Origin: Nigerium sp.
Lineage (GTDB): Bacteria > Actinomycetota > Actinomycetes > Propionibacteriales > Propionibacteriaceae
Direction of reading: 5' to 3'
Assembly: GCA_016711325.1 (NCBI GenBank)
Contig: JADJTH010000001.1
Coordinates: 574,232-638,231, forward strand
Length of the DNA: 64,000 nt
Below are positions 44,570 to 55,192 of this stretch, in pieces. The first letter of the stretch is position 1, and every line of letters starts with the position of its first letter. Under the pieces are notes generated by a model, which saw only the letters and a list, made by a program, of their open reading frames with translations, did not search any database and was not told the origin of the DNA. The position numbers and the translations under genes are program-made.

Positions 44570-44646
44570 GAACATCCTGAATTGCCGCATGGTGCGCGAG
44601 GGTGGCCTGTCGGCTTTGCGGTACCCGAGGCGCGCTCTATGCCGCG
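44570..44646 (+). repeat. Dispersed border repeat, copy 5
   Basis: The complete form: GAACATCCTGAATTGCCGC (44570-44588), the core GTGCGCGAGGGTGGCC ... GCGGTACCCGAGGCGC, and the right end CTATGCCGCG. The broken histidine-kinase gene starts next to it. Confidence 0.78.
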
Positions 44647-44649
44647 CCG

Positions 44650-46215
44650 GGTGCGTTCGACCGCCGATGTGCACAGGCGGCTGGTGGCACGCTCTCACCG
44701 TGGTTGCCGGTGTTGGAGGCAGGCTACTGGAACCCAGGTGGCCTGGTGGGTGAACTGGGCGCCGGCTGCCTGCCTTGTCGGCCCGGTCCTGCGCCTGCCG
44801 GATCAACCGGCCCCGGCACGGACTGTCCGACGGCTGTCTGTCGCTACCTGGATCGTGACGGTCGGGTTGCTGGTTGTCGCAGGCCTGTTCTGGGACCCGG
44901 CGATGAACGGGTACTCCGGGCCGTCGCGGTGGCTCACTCTGGTGGCGTCGGAGCCCGCGTACTGGGCTGTGGTAACAGCGATCTGCGTGGCGTTCGCTCC
45001 GGTCGCGGTCGGGGCCACGGTGGCGCAGGTAGGCCGGCTTCGGCGTGCCGCCGGGCCAGGTCGACGGGCCGTCCGCCTGCTTACGTGGTCGTCGATCGCG
45101 ATGACGTGGGGCTTTGGAGGCACGGTTCGTTCTGAATGTCATTGTGTGGGCCCCTTGGGAAGTGCGGATGGTCGTGGACAGCGCCCATCTGATCCTCTCG
45201 TCAGCCGTGGTCCTGGTCGTCCTGGGGGTGGCGATCGCGGCGAACTGGCGCCGGGCGGGGTTCCTGGATGCGCTGCTGGCGGCCGGTGGGGATGCCGTAG
45301 CGATCGAGGCGGTCCTCGGCAGGTATGTCGCCGAACCGACGCTTCGGTTGCGGTTCTGCACCGAGGAGGGCTGGATGGATGCCGCGGGGCGTCCGGTGGC
45401 CCATGCGTCCCCGTCGGCGGGCCGGGTGTTCCGCCCGATCGTGGTCGAGCCGGCCGGTCCTGCGGTGGTGGCCGACCTGGACGCGGGGTCGACTCCGAGA
45501 GTAGGGCGGTCGGGTCACTGCTGGACGCCGCGGGCGTGGTGCTCGCGCGGGCGCGGCTGTCGGTGCAGCAGGCGGCCCAGGCGGTCGAGTTGCGGGCGTC
45601 GCGGGCGCGGATCGTGGAGGCGGGCGTCCAGCAGCGCCGCCAGCTGGAGCGTGACCTGCACGACGGCGCCCAGCAGCATCTGCTGGCCGCCCAGGCGGCG
45701 CTGGCGCGAGCCGGGCTGGGCGGCGAGCCGGAGGCGGTAGCCGACGCGATCGCGTTCGCCCAGTCGCGTCTGACCACGACGATGGCCGAGCTGCGCGGGC
45801 TGGCGCGCGGGCAGCACCCGGCCCTGCTCTCCCAGGCGGGGCTGGCGTCCGCGCTGGGCTCGCTGGTGCAGCTGTCCGACCGCGTCCACGTGGACGCCGC
45901 TGGGCTGGACGGCCGCCGCTTCGCTCCGGTGGTCGAGGCGACGGCATGGTTCGTGGCGTCCGAGGGCGTGGTGAACGCCCTGAAGTACACCGACGACGGG
46001 GCGGGCACCGTGACCGCCGATGTCGCCGGCGTCCTGCGGGTCGGCATCGCGGACGCCGGTGGCGGCGGTGCCGACTTCGCCCCGGCGGCGGGCTCGCCGG
46101 GCTGCGCGACCGGGTGCGGGGCGCCGGGGGCACCTTGGATCTCGACAGCCGCGCCGGTGTCGGCACCACCTTGACCGTGACCCTGCCCGCGACAGGCCCC
46201 GAGGAGGACCGGTGA
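44650..46215 (+). pseudogene. Two-component sensor histidine kinase with three frameshifts
   Basis: Pieces of one NarL-type kinase lie in three frames. Membrane helices (TWIVTVGLLVVAGLFW, YWAVVTAICVAFAPVAVG) come first. The frame changes near 45115, giving VVDSAHLILSSAVVLVVLGV and GRYVAEPTLRLRF, then back near 45490 for the H-box QRRQLERDLHDGAQQHLLAA and N-box EGVVNALKYTD. It changes again near 46085 for GLAGLRDRVRGAGGTLDLDS. As drawn, no functional kinase is made. The 5' end abuts border repeat copy 5. Confidence 0.82.
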
Positions 46216-46577
46216 GTGAACCGTTGACGGTCGCGCTCTGCGACGACTCCGGCATCTTCCGTCAGGGGGTGGCGATGCTGCTGGAAGCCTCCGGCATCGT
46301 CGTCACGGCCTCGACCGGGTCCGGCCCCGAACTCCAAGCCGTCCTGCGAAAGGGCCTCCCGGACGCGGTGCTGTTGGACATGCGGATGCCGCCGACCCAC
46401 ACTGACGAGGGCATCGCCGTGGCCGCCGAACTGCGCCGCGAGCACCCCGGCCTGGGGATCCTGGTGTTCTCCGGCGCCAGAACCACGCGGTTGCCCGTCA
46501 CGGCGCAGCGCCGGTCATGGGGAGACCAGACCCACCCCCGCCTTGAAGGCCTGCTGGCCGTTCCGCGCCGGAGTTGA
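46212..46577 (+). pseudogene. Response-regulator receiver, truncated
   Basis: GTG 46212 overlaps the kinase stop. The product has TVALCDDSGIFRQGVAMLLE and the phosphorylation site AVLLDMRMPP, reaches GLGILVFSGA, then diverges into unrelated sequence and stops. The rest of the receiver and the LuxR-type DNA-binding domain are missing. It is the partner of the broken kinase. Confidence 0.8.
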
Positions 46578-47115
46578 CGCCGAATCAGTGATCGGCTGCC
46601 CCCAATGGTTGGGTCCCCACCGGCGAAAGACCCGGCCCGGCTTGCGGAACGACCGATGAGAGCGAGATCCCAGTCGACGCCTTCGCCAACAAGGTGGGCG
46701 ACCGGGCCAAGGAGGTGTATGGGCTGGCCCAGGTACTCGTGCTTGACCCCGCTGCCACGAGGGCATGCGCCGCCCAGGTCGGAGTACGGTTTCGCAGGGC
46801 CGGTGTGGACGATCCGGACGCACCAGCCGCATGTTCGCTTCGATGATCCAGACGACGCCCGCCGGCACCGCATCCTCAGGACGAGCACTCTGGGCACCCG
46901 CAAGGACTAAGGCCATCCAGCACCTCCTGGGGACGTGGCTCGCACCCAGGGCGCGACCCGAGCGGAGGACCCGTCCTGAGGGTGCGCCGACGCTTCGAGA
47001 GATTGGAGAACAGGCGCCTGGTCGAGTCAATCGCGGTGTCTGCCAACGGCGTCGCCAAGATCACCGAGCAGGAACTCCGCGACATCTTCGCGAGGGCTTC
47101 GCGGCCTGATCTGAT
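46578..47115. other. 538-base degraded stretch
   Basis: No complete gene. One frame near 46670-46730 reads FANKVGDRAKEVYGLAQ, vaguely like a CsbD-type stress protein, and another near 46980-47110 reads FERLENRRLVESIAVSANG. Both look like remnants. Confidence 0.4.
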
Positions 47116-47472
47116 GTGGACAGGCGCGCCGTGGAGGCGCTGCAGCGCCGGGTCGATGAACTCCAGGAGTCCGTGGAGCGAACCCAAGATCAGAACAGGG
47201 CCTCCAGGCAGATCGACGGCACCCAACTCGAAATAGAGGTGACGCGGCTCGATCTCGACGATCGCGACGGGCGGTCGCGTGGTTGCTGAGCCCCGGGTGT
47301 TGCCCTGAACTACTGCGCGCGCGCCCGCGCGGACGGTCAATGCGACGCGAACAGCCACGTCCACGCCCCGCGCAGACACGACCACTGGTACATCCGCGAC
47401 GACGGGCACCACGTCCATGAGCATCCGCACTATCCCGACAGCCATCACCAGCACGGCCACAAACACCAGTAG
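47116..47472 (+). other. Coiled-coil frame and His-rich tail separated by one TGA
   Basis: GTG 47116 opens 57 codons of strongly coiled-coil-like sequence (RRAVEALQRRVDELQESVER) ending at TGA 47287-47289. The same frame continues for 60 more codons with APGVALNYCARARADGQCDA and a tail of about 14 histidines (HVHEHPHYPDSHHQHGHKHQ) to TAG 47470-47472. It could be one decayed gene, or two unrelated remnants. Confidence 0.35.
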
Positions 47473-47487
47473 GGGACCCCGCCCGGT

Positions 47488-48190
47488 TCAGGAGGTCGGG
47501 CGCGTCGGGTCGGACTCCGCCCGCTCACGTCGCGCCAGCACCGCGAACGGCACCGCCACCGCTTGGATTGCCGCGGAGACCACATAGGACGCCGGATAGC
47601 CCGACAGGTCGGCGACGCGGCCCAGCGCGGGCTGGGTCACCACGCCGCCGGCCGAGCCCATCAGCGAGTCGAACGACAACACGGTGGCCCGCTGCGCCGA
47701 CGGAATGAGACCGTTCAGGAAGGCCTGCCGCACCGGGGTCGCGATCGCCGAAACGAGCGACCAGACCGCGACCAGGATCAACGCCGCCGCGAGCGAATCG
47801 ACCAGCCCGAGGCCCAGCAGGACCAGCGCGCCCACCGCGAACGCCACGATCAGGACGCTGGTCCGGCGGTGGAACAGCCGCGGCGTCCAGCGGGCGAGCA
47901 GGCCGCCCGTGATCTGTGCGGCGGCGACGAGGGCGGCGGCGAGGCCGGCGACGCTGTAGGCGTCCGGGCGTCCGTAGAGCTGAAGGAGGAACGGCTGCAG
48001 GGCGTAGAAGACGTAGATGCCGGTGCCCGCGGTGAACGCGCCGGCGATCATGAGCCAGCGCACCGGCGGGTGCGCAGGCCGCCTTCGACCGCCCCGGTGA
48101 GGACGGTCCGCACGGCGCCCAGCGGACGGGTGCCGGCGTCCGGGCGGACCTGGTGGCCGACACCCAGGAGGAGTTCGCCGAGATCGGCCT
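47488..48190 (-). pseudogene. MFS transporter, C-terminal half with frameshift
   Basis: From GTG 48063 the frame shows six hydrophobic helices of an MFS C-terminal half (for example IAGAFTAGTGIYVFYALQPF, SAIATPVRQAFLNGLIP). Upstream in another frame is its cytoplasmic-loop part LLGVGHQVRPDAGTRPLGAV up to about 48190, so one base is missing near 48065 and the N-terminal half is gone. Confidence 0.75.
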
Positions 48191-49876
48191 CGCGTCAGGC
48201 GAGGTGCGCGGCCTTCTGGTTCTCTCGGGACGCGCGGGCATCGACGAAACGGTGGGCGGCGTCCGCATCGTCGGTGAGCGTGACGCCCTGCGGGCGATCG
48301 CGGCCTTCGGTAGCCGGCTGACGTCCAGCCAGGTCGAGGCTGTGCTCGCGAGAGCCATGGTGTTCTTCACGCCCGCCAGCGCACCCGCGCCCGTGACGGC
48401 CACCGTGCCCGAGCCGGTGATTCCGTCCGGCCCGCGCGAGGTCGACCAGGACGCCCTGCTCAGCATCGAAGAGGTGGACGCCGCCCTGCTGGAGGGGGTA
48501 CTCGCCCAGCCGATCGAGGAGTGGATGTCGTTCCTGCACCCGCGACAAGCCAAGTTGGTGCGCCGGTCGTTCGCGGGGCCGTCCCGGATCCGTGGGCCGG
48601 CCGGAACCGGCAAGACTGTCGTGGGTCTGCATCGCGCCGCACACCTGGCGCGGACGCGGCCCGGTCGCGTGCTCGTGACGACCCTCGTCCAGACGCTTCC
48701 CGTCGTGCTGTCCGAGTTGCTGCGCCGCTTCACGCCGGACGTCGCCGCGCGGGTCGACTTCGTCGGCGTCCACGCGTTCGCGCGTGGGGTGCCCCAGGAG
48801 CGTGGCGTGACGTTTCGTCTCGACCCGACCCAGAGCGACGCGGCGTTCGCGCAAGCGTGGCTGCGCGTCGGCGTCCCCTCTGGCCTGGCGTTGGGGCGGC
48901 AGGACCAGCGCTACTGGGCCGACGAGATTCAGTACGTGCTCAGGGACGCGGCATCACGTCGTTCGAGGAGTACGCCGAACTGCCGCGGCAGGGTCGGCGT
49001 CACCCGCTCAGCGGGTCCGGGCGTCGGGACGTGTGGGCTCTGTACGAGGCCTACGACGCCGAACTGCGGAACCGAGGCGTCATCGACTACGCCGACCTGA
49101 TCTTGCTCGCGGCCGCCGAACTGCGGCGCGAACCCCCGTCGGACGCCTACGCGGCGGTGATCGTCGACGAGGCCCAAGACTTGTCGTGCGCGATGGTCAG
49201 GATGCTGCACTCGCTCGTGGGGGACGCGCCCGACTGGCTCACGCTCATCGGCGACGGACAGCAGTCGATCTACCCGGGCGGCTACACGCTGGGCGAGGCG
49301 GGCCTCTCGGTGGCGGGTCGGGGGGCTGTGCTCGACATCAACTACCGCAACACGGCACAAATCGTGTCGTTCGCGCAACGGTTGGTGGACGGCGACGAGT
49401 ACGCCGACATCGAGGGTGTGGTCGCGCGGGGTGACGTGCCGTCCAGCGTCCCGCGCACTGGGGTCGAGCCGGTGGTGACCACGTTCACCGACACGCGGGC
49501 GCTGGAGCGGGCGATGGTCGAGCGGGTGCGGCGGGTGACCTGCGAGATCGGCACCGGCCTCGGCGACGTCGCGGTGCTCTGCCTCACCCGAAGAGCGGTG
49601 GACGCCGTCGCGCGGGCGCTGTCGGCTGCCGGCCTGCCGGTGCTGAGGCTGGAAGAGTATGACGGCGTCCCGAGCGAGGCCGTGAAGGTCGGCACCATCA
49701 AGCGGGCCAAGGGGTTGGAGTTCAAACAGGTGCTGATTCCCGATGTGTGGCGTTCGCACACCATGGTCGCGCGGCAGATGGACGACACCGAACGCGAACG
49801 ATGGGAGTTGACCCGACGCGAGCTCTACGTCGCCATGACCCGCGCCCGCGACGGCCTGTGGGTGGCGTTGAGCTGA
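48153..49876 (+). pseudogene. UvrD/Rep-type DNA helicase, 5'-truncated and frameshifted
   Basis: The first frame holds the end of a nuclease-like N-terminal domain and Walker A RIRGPAGTGKTVVGLHRAA. Near 48942 the frame changes (one base missing before GRGITSFEEY). The second part has AVIVDEAQDLSCAM, TLIGDGQQSIYPGG, TIKRAKGLEFKQVLIP and RRELYVAMTRARDGLWVALS, all superfamily-1 helicase motifs. The full N-terminus is absent, cut at the same place as the divergent MFS gene. Confidence 0.82.
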
Positions 49877-50110
49877 CCTCGCCTGGACGGCGACCCATGG
49901 CCAGCGTGGCCGCTGGAGCGTCCGTGCAGGAAGCGTCTCGGCTGCCCGGCTTGGCCTTCAGTTCAGCAACACCCTCGACTTGCAGAGTTATCGAGCCGGT
50001 GGGGCGACGGATGGCATTCCTGCGGGGGCCTGGCTGAACCTGTCGCTGGTCGTCGTGGGCGTCGTGGTGATCCTGCTCGTGGCAGCGTCGCGGTCCCCGG
50101 CTTCCCGCGA
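49877..50110. other. Gap with one possible membrane segment
   Basis: A plus-strand frame at about 50020-50100 reads GAWLNLSLVVVGVVVILLVA, like one membrane span of a lost gene. Nothing else is seen. Confidence 0.3.
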
Positions 50111-50812
50111 TCAGCACTGCTGTGGGTTGGCGGGGAGTCGCAGCAGCCGCCAGCCGATCCAGCCGAACCAGAAGGGCAGGAGGAGGCCGTAGAGCAGGTA
50201 CGCGGGGCCGATCATTGCTCGGAGTGCCTCGGACGCCATGCCGAGAACTCCGATCACGGCCCCGACGACCGCCAGCGCCCTCCCGAACGTCGATCGGGCC
50301 ATGATCAGGGACAACGTCAGGATCGCCGCGGCCGTCAGGACGCCGGCCCAGGGCATCGCGTTGGCGGTGGCAATGAGGGCATTCGCCGCGCTGACCAGAC
50401 CGGCGCGCTCGGCGTCCGAGCCGGCCACCTGGTAGGCGTCGGCCAGCAGGATCAGCCCGCCGTGCAGGGACTGGGGGCTGCTGCCGACCGCGAGGGCGAC
50501 GACCTCGGAAGCGGCCCCGAACAGGCCGCCGATCAGGGCCACCCCCTTGCGGACCCCTGCCAGGGCGACGGCGGCGGCGGCGAACACGACCAGTGCGGGA
50601 ACGGCCAAACCGACGAAGCACACCAGCTGGACCAGGTACACCACCCGGTTGGCGGCGATGTACTCCAGCAGTGCGCGTCCCTCGGTCGGCGGCACCGGCG
50701 CGGAGAACACCAACGAGACCGGCACCAACACCATCACGACGTACACCCCCGCCGCGATGCCGCCGAGCCGATACAGGGGCTGCCACGAAAGATCCGGGAG
50801 TTCGGATGCCAT
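50111..50812 (-). CDS. Six-span membrane protein (DUF4386-like)
   Basis: A 233-residue protein with about six hydrophobic helices. It begins MASELPDLSWQPLYRLGGIA and has EGRALLEYIAANRVVYLVQL before the second span, a pattern seen in DUF4386-type proteins. The function is not known. The reading frame is intact. Confidence 0.6.
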   Translation of the reverse strand: MASELPDLSWQPLYRLGGIAAGVYVVMVLVPVSLVFSAPVPPTEGRALLEYIAANRVVYLVQLVCFVGLAVPALVVFAAAAVALAGVRKGVALIGGLFGAASEVVALAVGSSPQSLHGGLILLADAYQVAGSDAERAGLVSAANALIATANAMPWAGVLTAAAILTLSLIMARSTFGRALAVVGAVIGVLGMASEALRAMIGPAYLLYGLLLPFWFGWIGWRLLRLPANPQQC

Positions 50813-50954
50813 GGAACGAACCTACCGCCACGGCCAGTTACTCGATCGTAGCGGGACGTGGGAACGCTCTTCGGGGGAGGCGTCGGCGGCTCGCCAATGA
50901 GTCTGGCGTCCGGGGGTGATGCGACGTCTCTCGCGGTGACAGCCTCCGGTGCAT

Positions 50955-50986
50955 GCAATTCAGGCAGTGCGGCAATTCAGGATGTT
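50955..50986 (-). repeat. Border motif in reverse orientation
   Basis: On the minus strand AACATCCTGAATTGCCGC (50969-50986) is followed by ACTGCCTGAATTGC, so the CTGAATTGC element is doubled. The TetR fragment starts just after it. Confidence 0.6.
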
Positions 50987-50999
50987 GGGTTGTCGTTGG

Positions 51000-51306
51000 G
51001 TGCCCGAGCTCTTCGCCCGGCTCTCGACCGAGGCGTCCGCCCCGGAACACCCCGCCCACGACTACTTCCGTCAACGCTACGACCAGCTTCGCCAAGATCG
51101 CCGGAGCCATCCGCTCCGGCCACCTGCGTCCCGACCTCGTCCCCGAGGACGCCGCCCTTCGCCTCACGGCCCTCATGGACGGTCTGCAGACCCAGTGGCT
51201 CTTCGACCGCTCGATCGACATGGCCGCCAGCCTGCAGCACGTCGTCGACGACTGGCTGACGCCCTCGGGCCGGGTCGCCTACGAAACGGTCGCGGTCACG
51301 GCGTGA
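51000..51306 (+). pseudogene. TetR-family regulator, C-terminal fragment
   Basis: One frame gives LFARLSTEASAPEHPAHDYF and RQRYDQLR; after about 51075 another gives FAKIAGAIRSGHLRPDLVPE and LRLTALMDGLQTQWLFDRSI, the ligand-domain end typical of TetR proteins. The DNA-binding N-terminus is missing and a frameshift divides the rest. The truncation begins next to the border motif. Confidence 0.7.
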
Positions 51307-51394
51307 ACGACGGGCGCCCACGGCCGTCAACGATGATCCGCGACCGGCAAGAGGGGCCACCTCGCCTCTCCTCCCGATCGTGCTAATCTAGTTT

Positions 51395-51416
51395 TATAAT
51401 GACCAGTCAGTCTAAA
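51395..51416 (+). promoter_or_regulatory. Promoter -10 TATAAT with overlapping operator-like repeat
   Basis: A consensus -10 TATAAT (51395-51400) is followed by TGAC-CA-GTCA and CAGTC repeats that look like a TetR-type operator. It probably drives the ABC/membrane genes and is repressed by the TetR protein encoded at their end. Confidence 0.5.
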
Positions 51417-51535
51417 AGATCCTGGGACGCCGTCCGCGCGACACCGACGAAGCGCCGCTGCCGGATGATTCGCCGACCGGCGCCGCCGAGTCCAGCGCGG
51501 GGTCGAGCGACCAGGGGGCGTCCGGGGTTGCGGTC

Positions 51536-52198
51536 GTGGCGCGCAATCTGCACCTGACGGGCAAGCGCGGCCCGGTCTACGGGCCGATCGACCTCACCGT
51601 GCGGACCGGCGAGTTGCTGTTGGTGACCGGTCCCGCCGGTTCGGGCCGGACCGCGTTGCTGCTCACCCTGGCCGGGCGGCTACGGCCGTCGCCGGGCTCC
51701 GAGCTCACCGTGCTGGGCCACCGGCTGCCCCGGCGGGCGCGGGCGGTCCAGCATCGCTCGTCGGCGGTCGGGTTCGCCGGCCTGGACGATCTGGACGAGG
51801 AGGTCTCGGTCGCCGCCGCCGTCCGGGAGCGGGAGGCCTGGCTGGCGCCGTGGTACCGGATCGTCCGGCGTCCCGACGACGCGCATGTGGCGCTGGTGTG
51901 CGGCCGGGTCTTCGGGGACAGGCCCGTGCCGACCGCACGACAGGTGGTGCACAGCCTGGACGAGGCGTCCAACCTAATGCTCCGGATCTCCCTGGCGATG
52001 CTCGGCAACCCGAGCCTGCTCGTGATCGACGACCTCGACCAGCTCCGCGACTCCGGCAGTCGCGTCGAGGTCTGGGAGAGCCTGCGGCGGCTCTCGGCGC
52101 GGGACGGCGTCACGGTGCTGGTCGCGTCGTCGACGGCGCGGGAGATCGCCCAGCTCGGCTGGGAGACCCTGCCCCAACACGTCCGCCTCGTCCCCTGA
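51536..52198 (+). CDS. ABC-type ATP-binding protein of the YhgE-like export module
   Basis: A 220-residue ATPase with Walker A TGPAGSGRTALL, a degenerate signature region (SLDEASNLMLRISLAMLGNP) and Walker B LLVIDDLDQL. The normal LSGGQ is not visible, so it is an atypical ABC. The frame is open from 51417 (KILGRRPRDTDEAPLPDD) but has no ATG/GTG there, so the true start may be upstream and damaged, or GTG 51536. It is 39 bases before the membrane gene. Confidence 0.7.
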   Translation: MARNLHLTGKRGPVYGPIDLTVRTGELLLVTGPAGSGRTALLLTLAGRLRPSPGSELTVLGHRLPRRARAVQHRSSAVGFAGLDDLDEEVSVAAAVREREAWLAPWYRIVRRPDDAHVALVCGRVFGDRPVPTARQVVHSLDEASNLMLRISLAMLGNPSLLVIDDLDQLRDSGSRVEVWESLRRLSARDGVTVLVASSTAREIAQLGWETLPQHVRLVP

Positions 52199-52237
52199 AC
52201 ACCCCTGCCAACCACCGACCGAAACGACTCATCTGCG

Positions 52238-55180
52238 ATGTTTGCCTGGACCTCCCACGGAACCGAACTGGCGCGTTTCCGGCGCCAACCCATCACCCGC
52301 GCGGCCGTTGCCGTCATGCTGCTCATCCCGCTGCTGTACGGCGCCATGTACGTCTGGGCGTTCTGGGATCCGACCACCCACATGAACGAACTCCCGGTCG
52401 CCCTCGTCAACCGGGACGTGCCCAACGCCGACGGTGACGGCACCGTTCAGCACTACGGGCAGGACGTGGTCGACGAGTTGGTCGATGGCGACGAGATCGG
52501 CTGGCACCAGGTGGACGCCGCCACCGCGGCCGCCGGCGTGAACGCCGGCACGTACTACTTCAGCGTCACCATCCCCGCGGACTTCTCGGCTCGAATCAAC
52601 TCCCTGGGCGGCGACGACCCGAGCGCGGCGTCCATCAACGTCACCTACGACGACACGAACTCCTTCCTCGCCTCGACCCTCGGCAAGTCGGCCATGTTGC
52701 AGGTGCAGACGGCGGTCCGCGAGAAGGTCAGCCAGACGGCCGTCGACACCCTGCTGGTCGGGGTGGGGGACGCCCGCGACGGCTTCAACACGGCCTCCGA
52801 CGGCGCGTTCACGTTGCGCGACGGCCTGACCGACGCGGGCAACGGCGCAGACCGGCTGAACGTCGGCGCCCAGCAACTGGCCGAGGGCGCGGCCAAGCTC
52901 GCCGGCGGGTCGAGCAGCCTGGCCGCCGGGGCCGCGGAGGCGGCGGCCGGCACCCAACCCCTCGCGGACGGCGTCGGCCAACTCGACAGCGGGGCCGCCC
53001 AGCTGGCGACCGGGCTCGACGCCCTGAACACCTCGATGCCGGCGCTGACCGGCGGGCTGACCCAGCTCCAGCAGGGCACGAAGACCGCCGGCGTCGGCGC
53101 CGACCAGCTTTCCGACGGCACGGCGACCTACCTCGCCGGCGTCCAGAAGGCCGGCAGCGGCGCCCAGGTCGCTCGCCGCGGGCGCCGCCAACCTCACCGC
53201 CCTGCAGCAGGGGCTGGCCCAGGCCGCCGACGCGAGCACCGGAGCCCCGGCGCTCGCGGCAGGGGTGAAGACCATGACGTCCTCCCTCGGCGCGCTCGCC
53301 ACCGGCGCCGGGCAGTACGCCACCGGGGCCACGGCGTTCGCCGCGGGGGCCGGCGAGGTCGCCGGCGGCGCCGAGAGCTGGCGCTCGCAGGTGTACGCCG
53401 CCACCGGCGGCGACGGCAGCAGCGGCACCGCCCAGACCAACCTGGTGACCGCGACGAAACAGCTCGCGGACGCCGCAGGGCAGCTCGCCGATGCGACCAG
53501 TTCCAGCTCCGACCTCGGCAAGGCCACCACCGGCCTGGCCGGCGGGGCTTCCGACCTCGCGTCCGGGCTGGGCGACATCGACTCCGAGTACCTCGCAGTC
53601 GCCCAGCAGGCCCTCGCCGACGGCGACTACGCGAAGGCCGCGACCTACCTCAGCCGCGCGCGCACCGGCGTCCAGAATGCCGAGGGCACCGCCACCGGGC
53701 TGGCCGGGTACGCCGCCGGCGTCAAAGACGGCCTGCTCGGCGACGACGGCGTCCACCACGGCGCGGCGACGCTCGCCGCCGGGGCCGGCTCCCTGAAGTC
53801 GGCCTGGAGCTCGATCAACGCCGCGGTCGGCCCGGACAGCCGGATCGGCCAGGGCGTCTCCGCCCTGGACGCCGGGCAGCGGACCCTCACCGACAGCGCC
53901 CAACAGCTCACGGCCGGCGCCGCGCAACTCGCCGATCCGGCCACCGCGGCGCAGGCCCAGCAGCTCACCACGGGCGCCGACAAGCTCGCCGACGCCCTCA
54001 CCACGATGAGCGCCGGGGCGTCCAACACCGCGACCGGCATCCCGGCCCTGCAGGCCGGCGCCGCCCAACTGGCGGCCGGCTTCACCAGCACCGCCCCCGA
54101 CTCCCCGGCCTGGTGCTGGGCGCCCAGCAACTGCACACCGGCGCGAGCAGTCTCGCCGCCGGCCTCGATTCGCTCACCGCCGGCGCCGGCACCGCCGCGG
54201 ACGGCGCCACTCAGGTGGCCGACGGCGTCGCCGCGCTGGACGCCGGGGCAGCCGGCCTGCACTCCGGCACACAGACGCTGAACGCCAAGGTGCCCGCCCT
54301 AGTCACCGGGGTGAAGCAGATCGACAGCGGAGCCCGACAGCTCGCCACGGGAACCCGGCAGGTGGCGGACGGTACGGCTGATCTCGCAGCCAACACCCCC
54401 GCCCTGGCGTCCGGCCTCACGGAGGCCCGGGACGGCGCCGCCACGCTCGGCGACAAGCTCGCCGACGGTGCCCAGCAGATCCCGCAGGACGACGGAACCG
54501 AACGAACCGCCCGCGCCGACGCGGTCTCCAGCCCGGTGACGGTCGACTCCGCCCACACGTGGGCGGCCGACTCCTGGGGCGAGGGCTTCGCGCCGTTCTT
54601 CATCTCGCTGGCCCTGTGGGTGGGCGCCCTGATCACGTGGCTGCTGCTGCGCCCGCTGCAGACCCGCGCGCTGATGACCTCGGTCAACGGCTTCCGGATG
54701 GCCTGGGGGTCGCTCAACTCCGCGCTGCTGCTCTCGGTCGGCCAGGTGTTGATCATGCTCAGCGTGATGCACTTCGCGATCGGGCTCAATCCGAAGAACG
54801 TGGCCGCGACCGTGCTGTTCACCCTCGTGACCGCGGCGGCGTTCTTCGCCCTGCAGCAGTTCTTCCAGGTGACCCTCGGCTCCGCCGTGGGCAAGGTGGT
54901 GATCATTGTGCTGCTGATGGTGCAACTGGCCTCGGCAGGCGGCACCTACCCCATTCAGACCACGCCGTCCTTCCTGCAGGCGATCAACCCGTACATGCCG
55001 ATGACCTACGTGGTGAACGGCCTACGGGAGGCGATCACCGGAGGCATCGAGGCCCGGTTCTGGATCGCCCTCGCCGTCTTGATCGGTATCTTCGTCGTGT
55101 CGCTCGCGGGCACGTCGATCGCCGCGTCGCGCAAACGGATGTGGTCGATTTCCCGGCTGCACCCGGCACTGAGCATCTAG
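52238..55180 (+). pseudogene. YhgE/Pip-type membrane protein with two compensating frameshifts
   Basis: ATG 52238 starts a large exporter-like protein: one N-terminal span (ITRAAVAVMLLIPLLYGAMY), a long extracellular part made of repeated A-x-Q-L-A-x-G units, and about five to six C-terminal spans (from about 54590). Between about 53168 and 54108 the protein-like sequence (SLAAGAANLTAL ... GIPALQAGAAQLAAGFTS) lies in another frame, although the first frame stays open throughout (980 codons). One base gained or two lost at the first site, and one lost at the second, restore it. Related proteins (Pip, phage-infection protein) act in envelope export. Confidence 0.8.
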
Positions 55181-55192
55181 AGCGGAGAAGCC

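Noticed and set aside
29391..44646. The border repeats as classical integron attC sites
   Set aside because: The RYYYAAC/GTTRRRY core pair is not consistently present and no IntI-type integrase was found; kept only as a cassette-like hypothesis.
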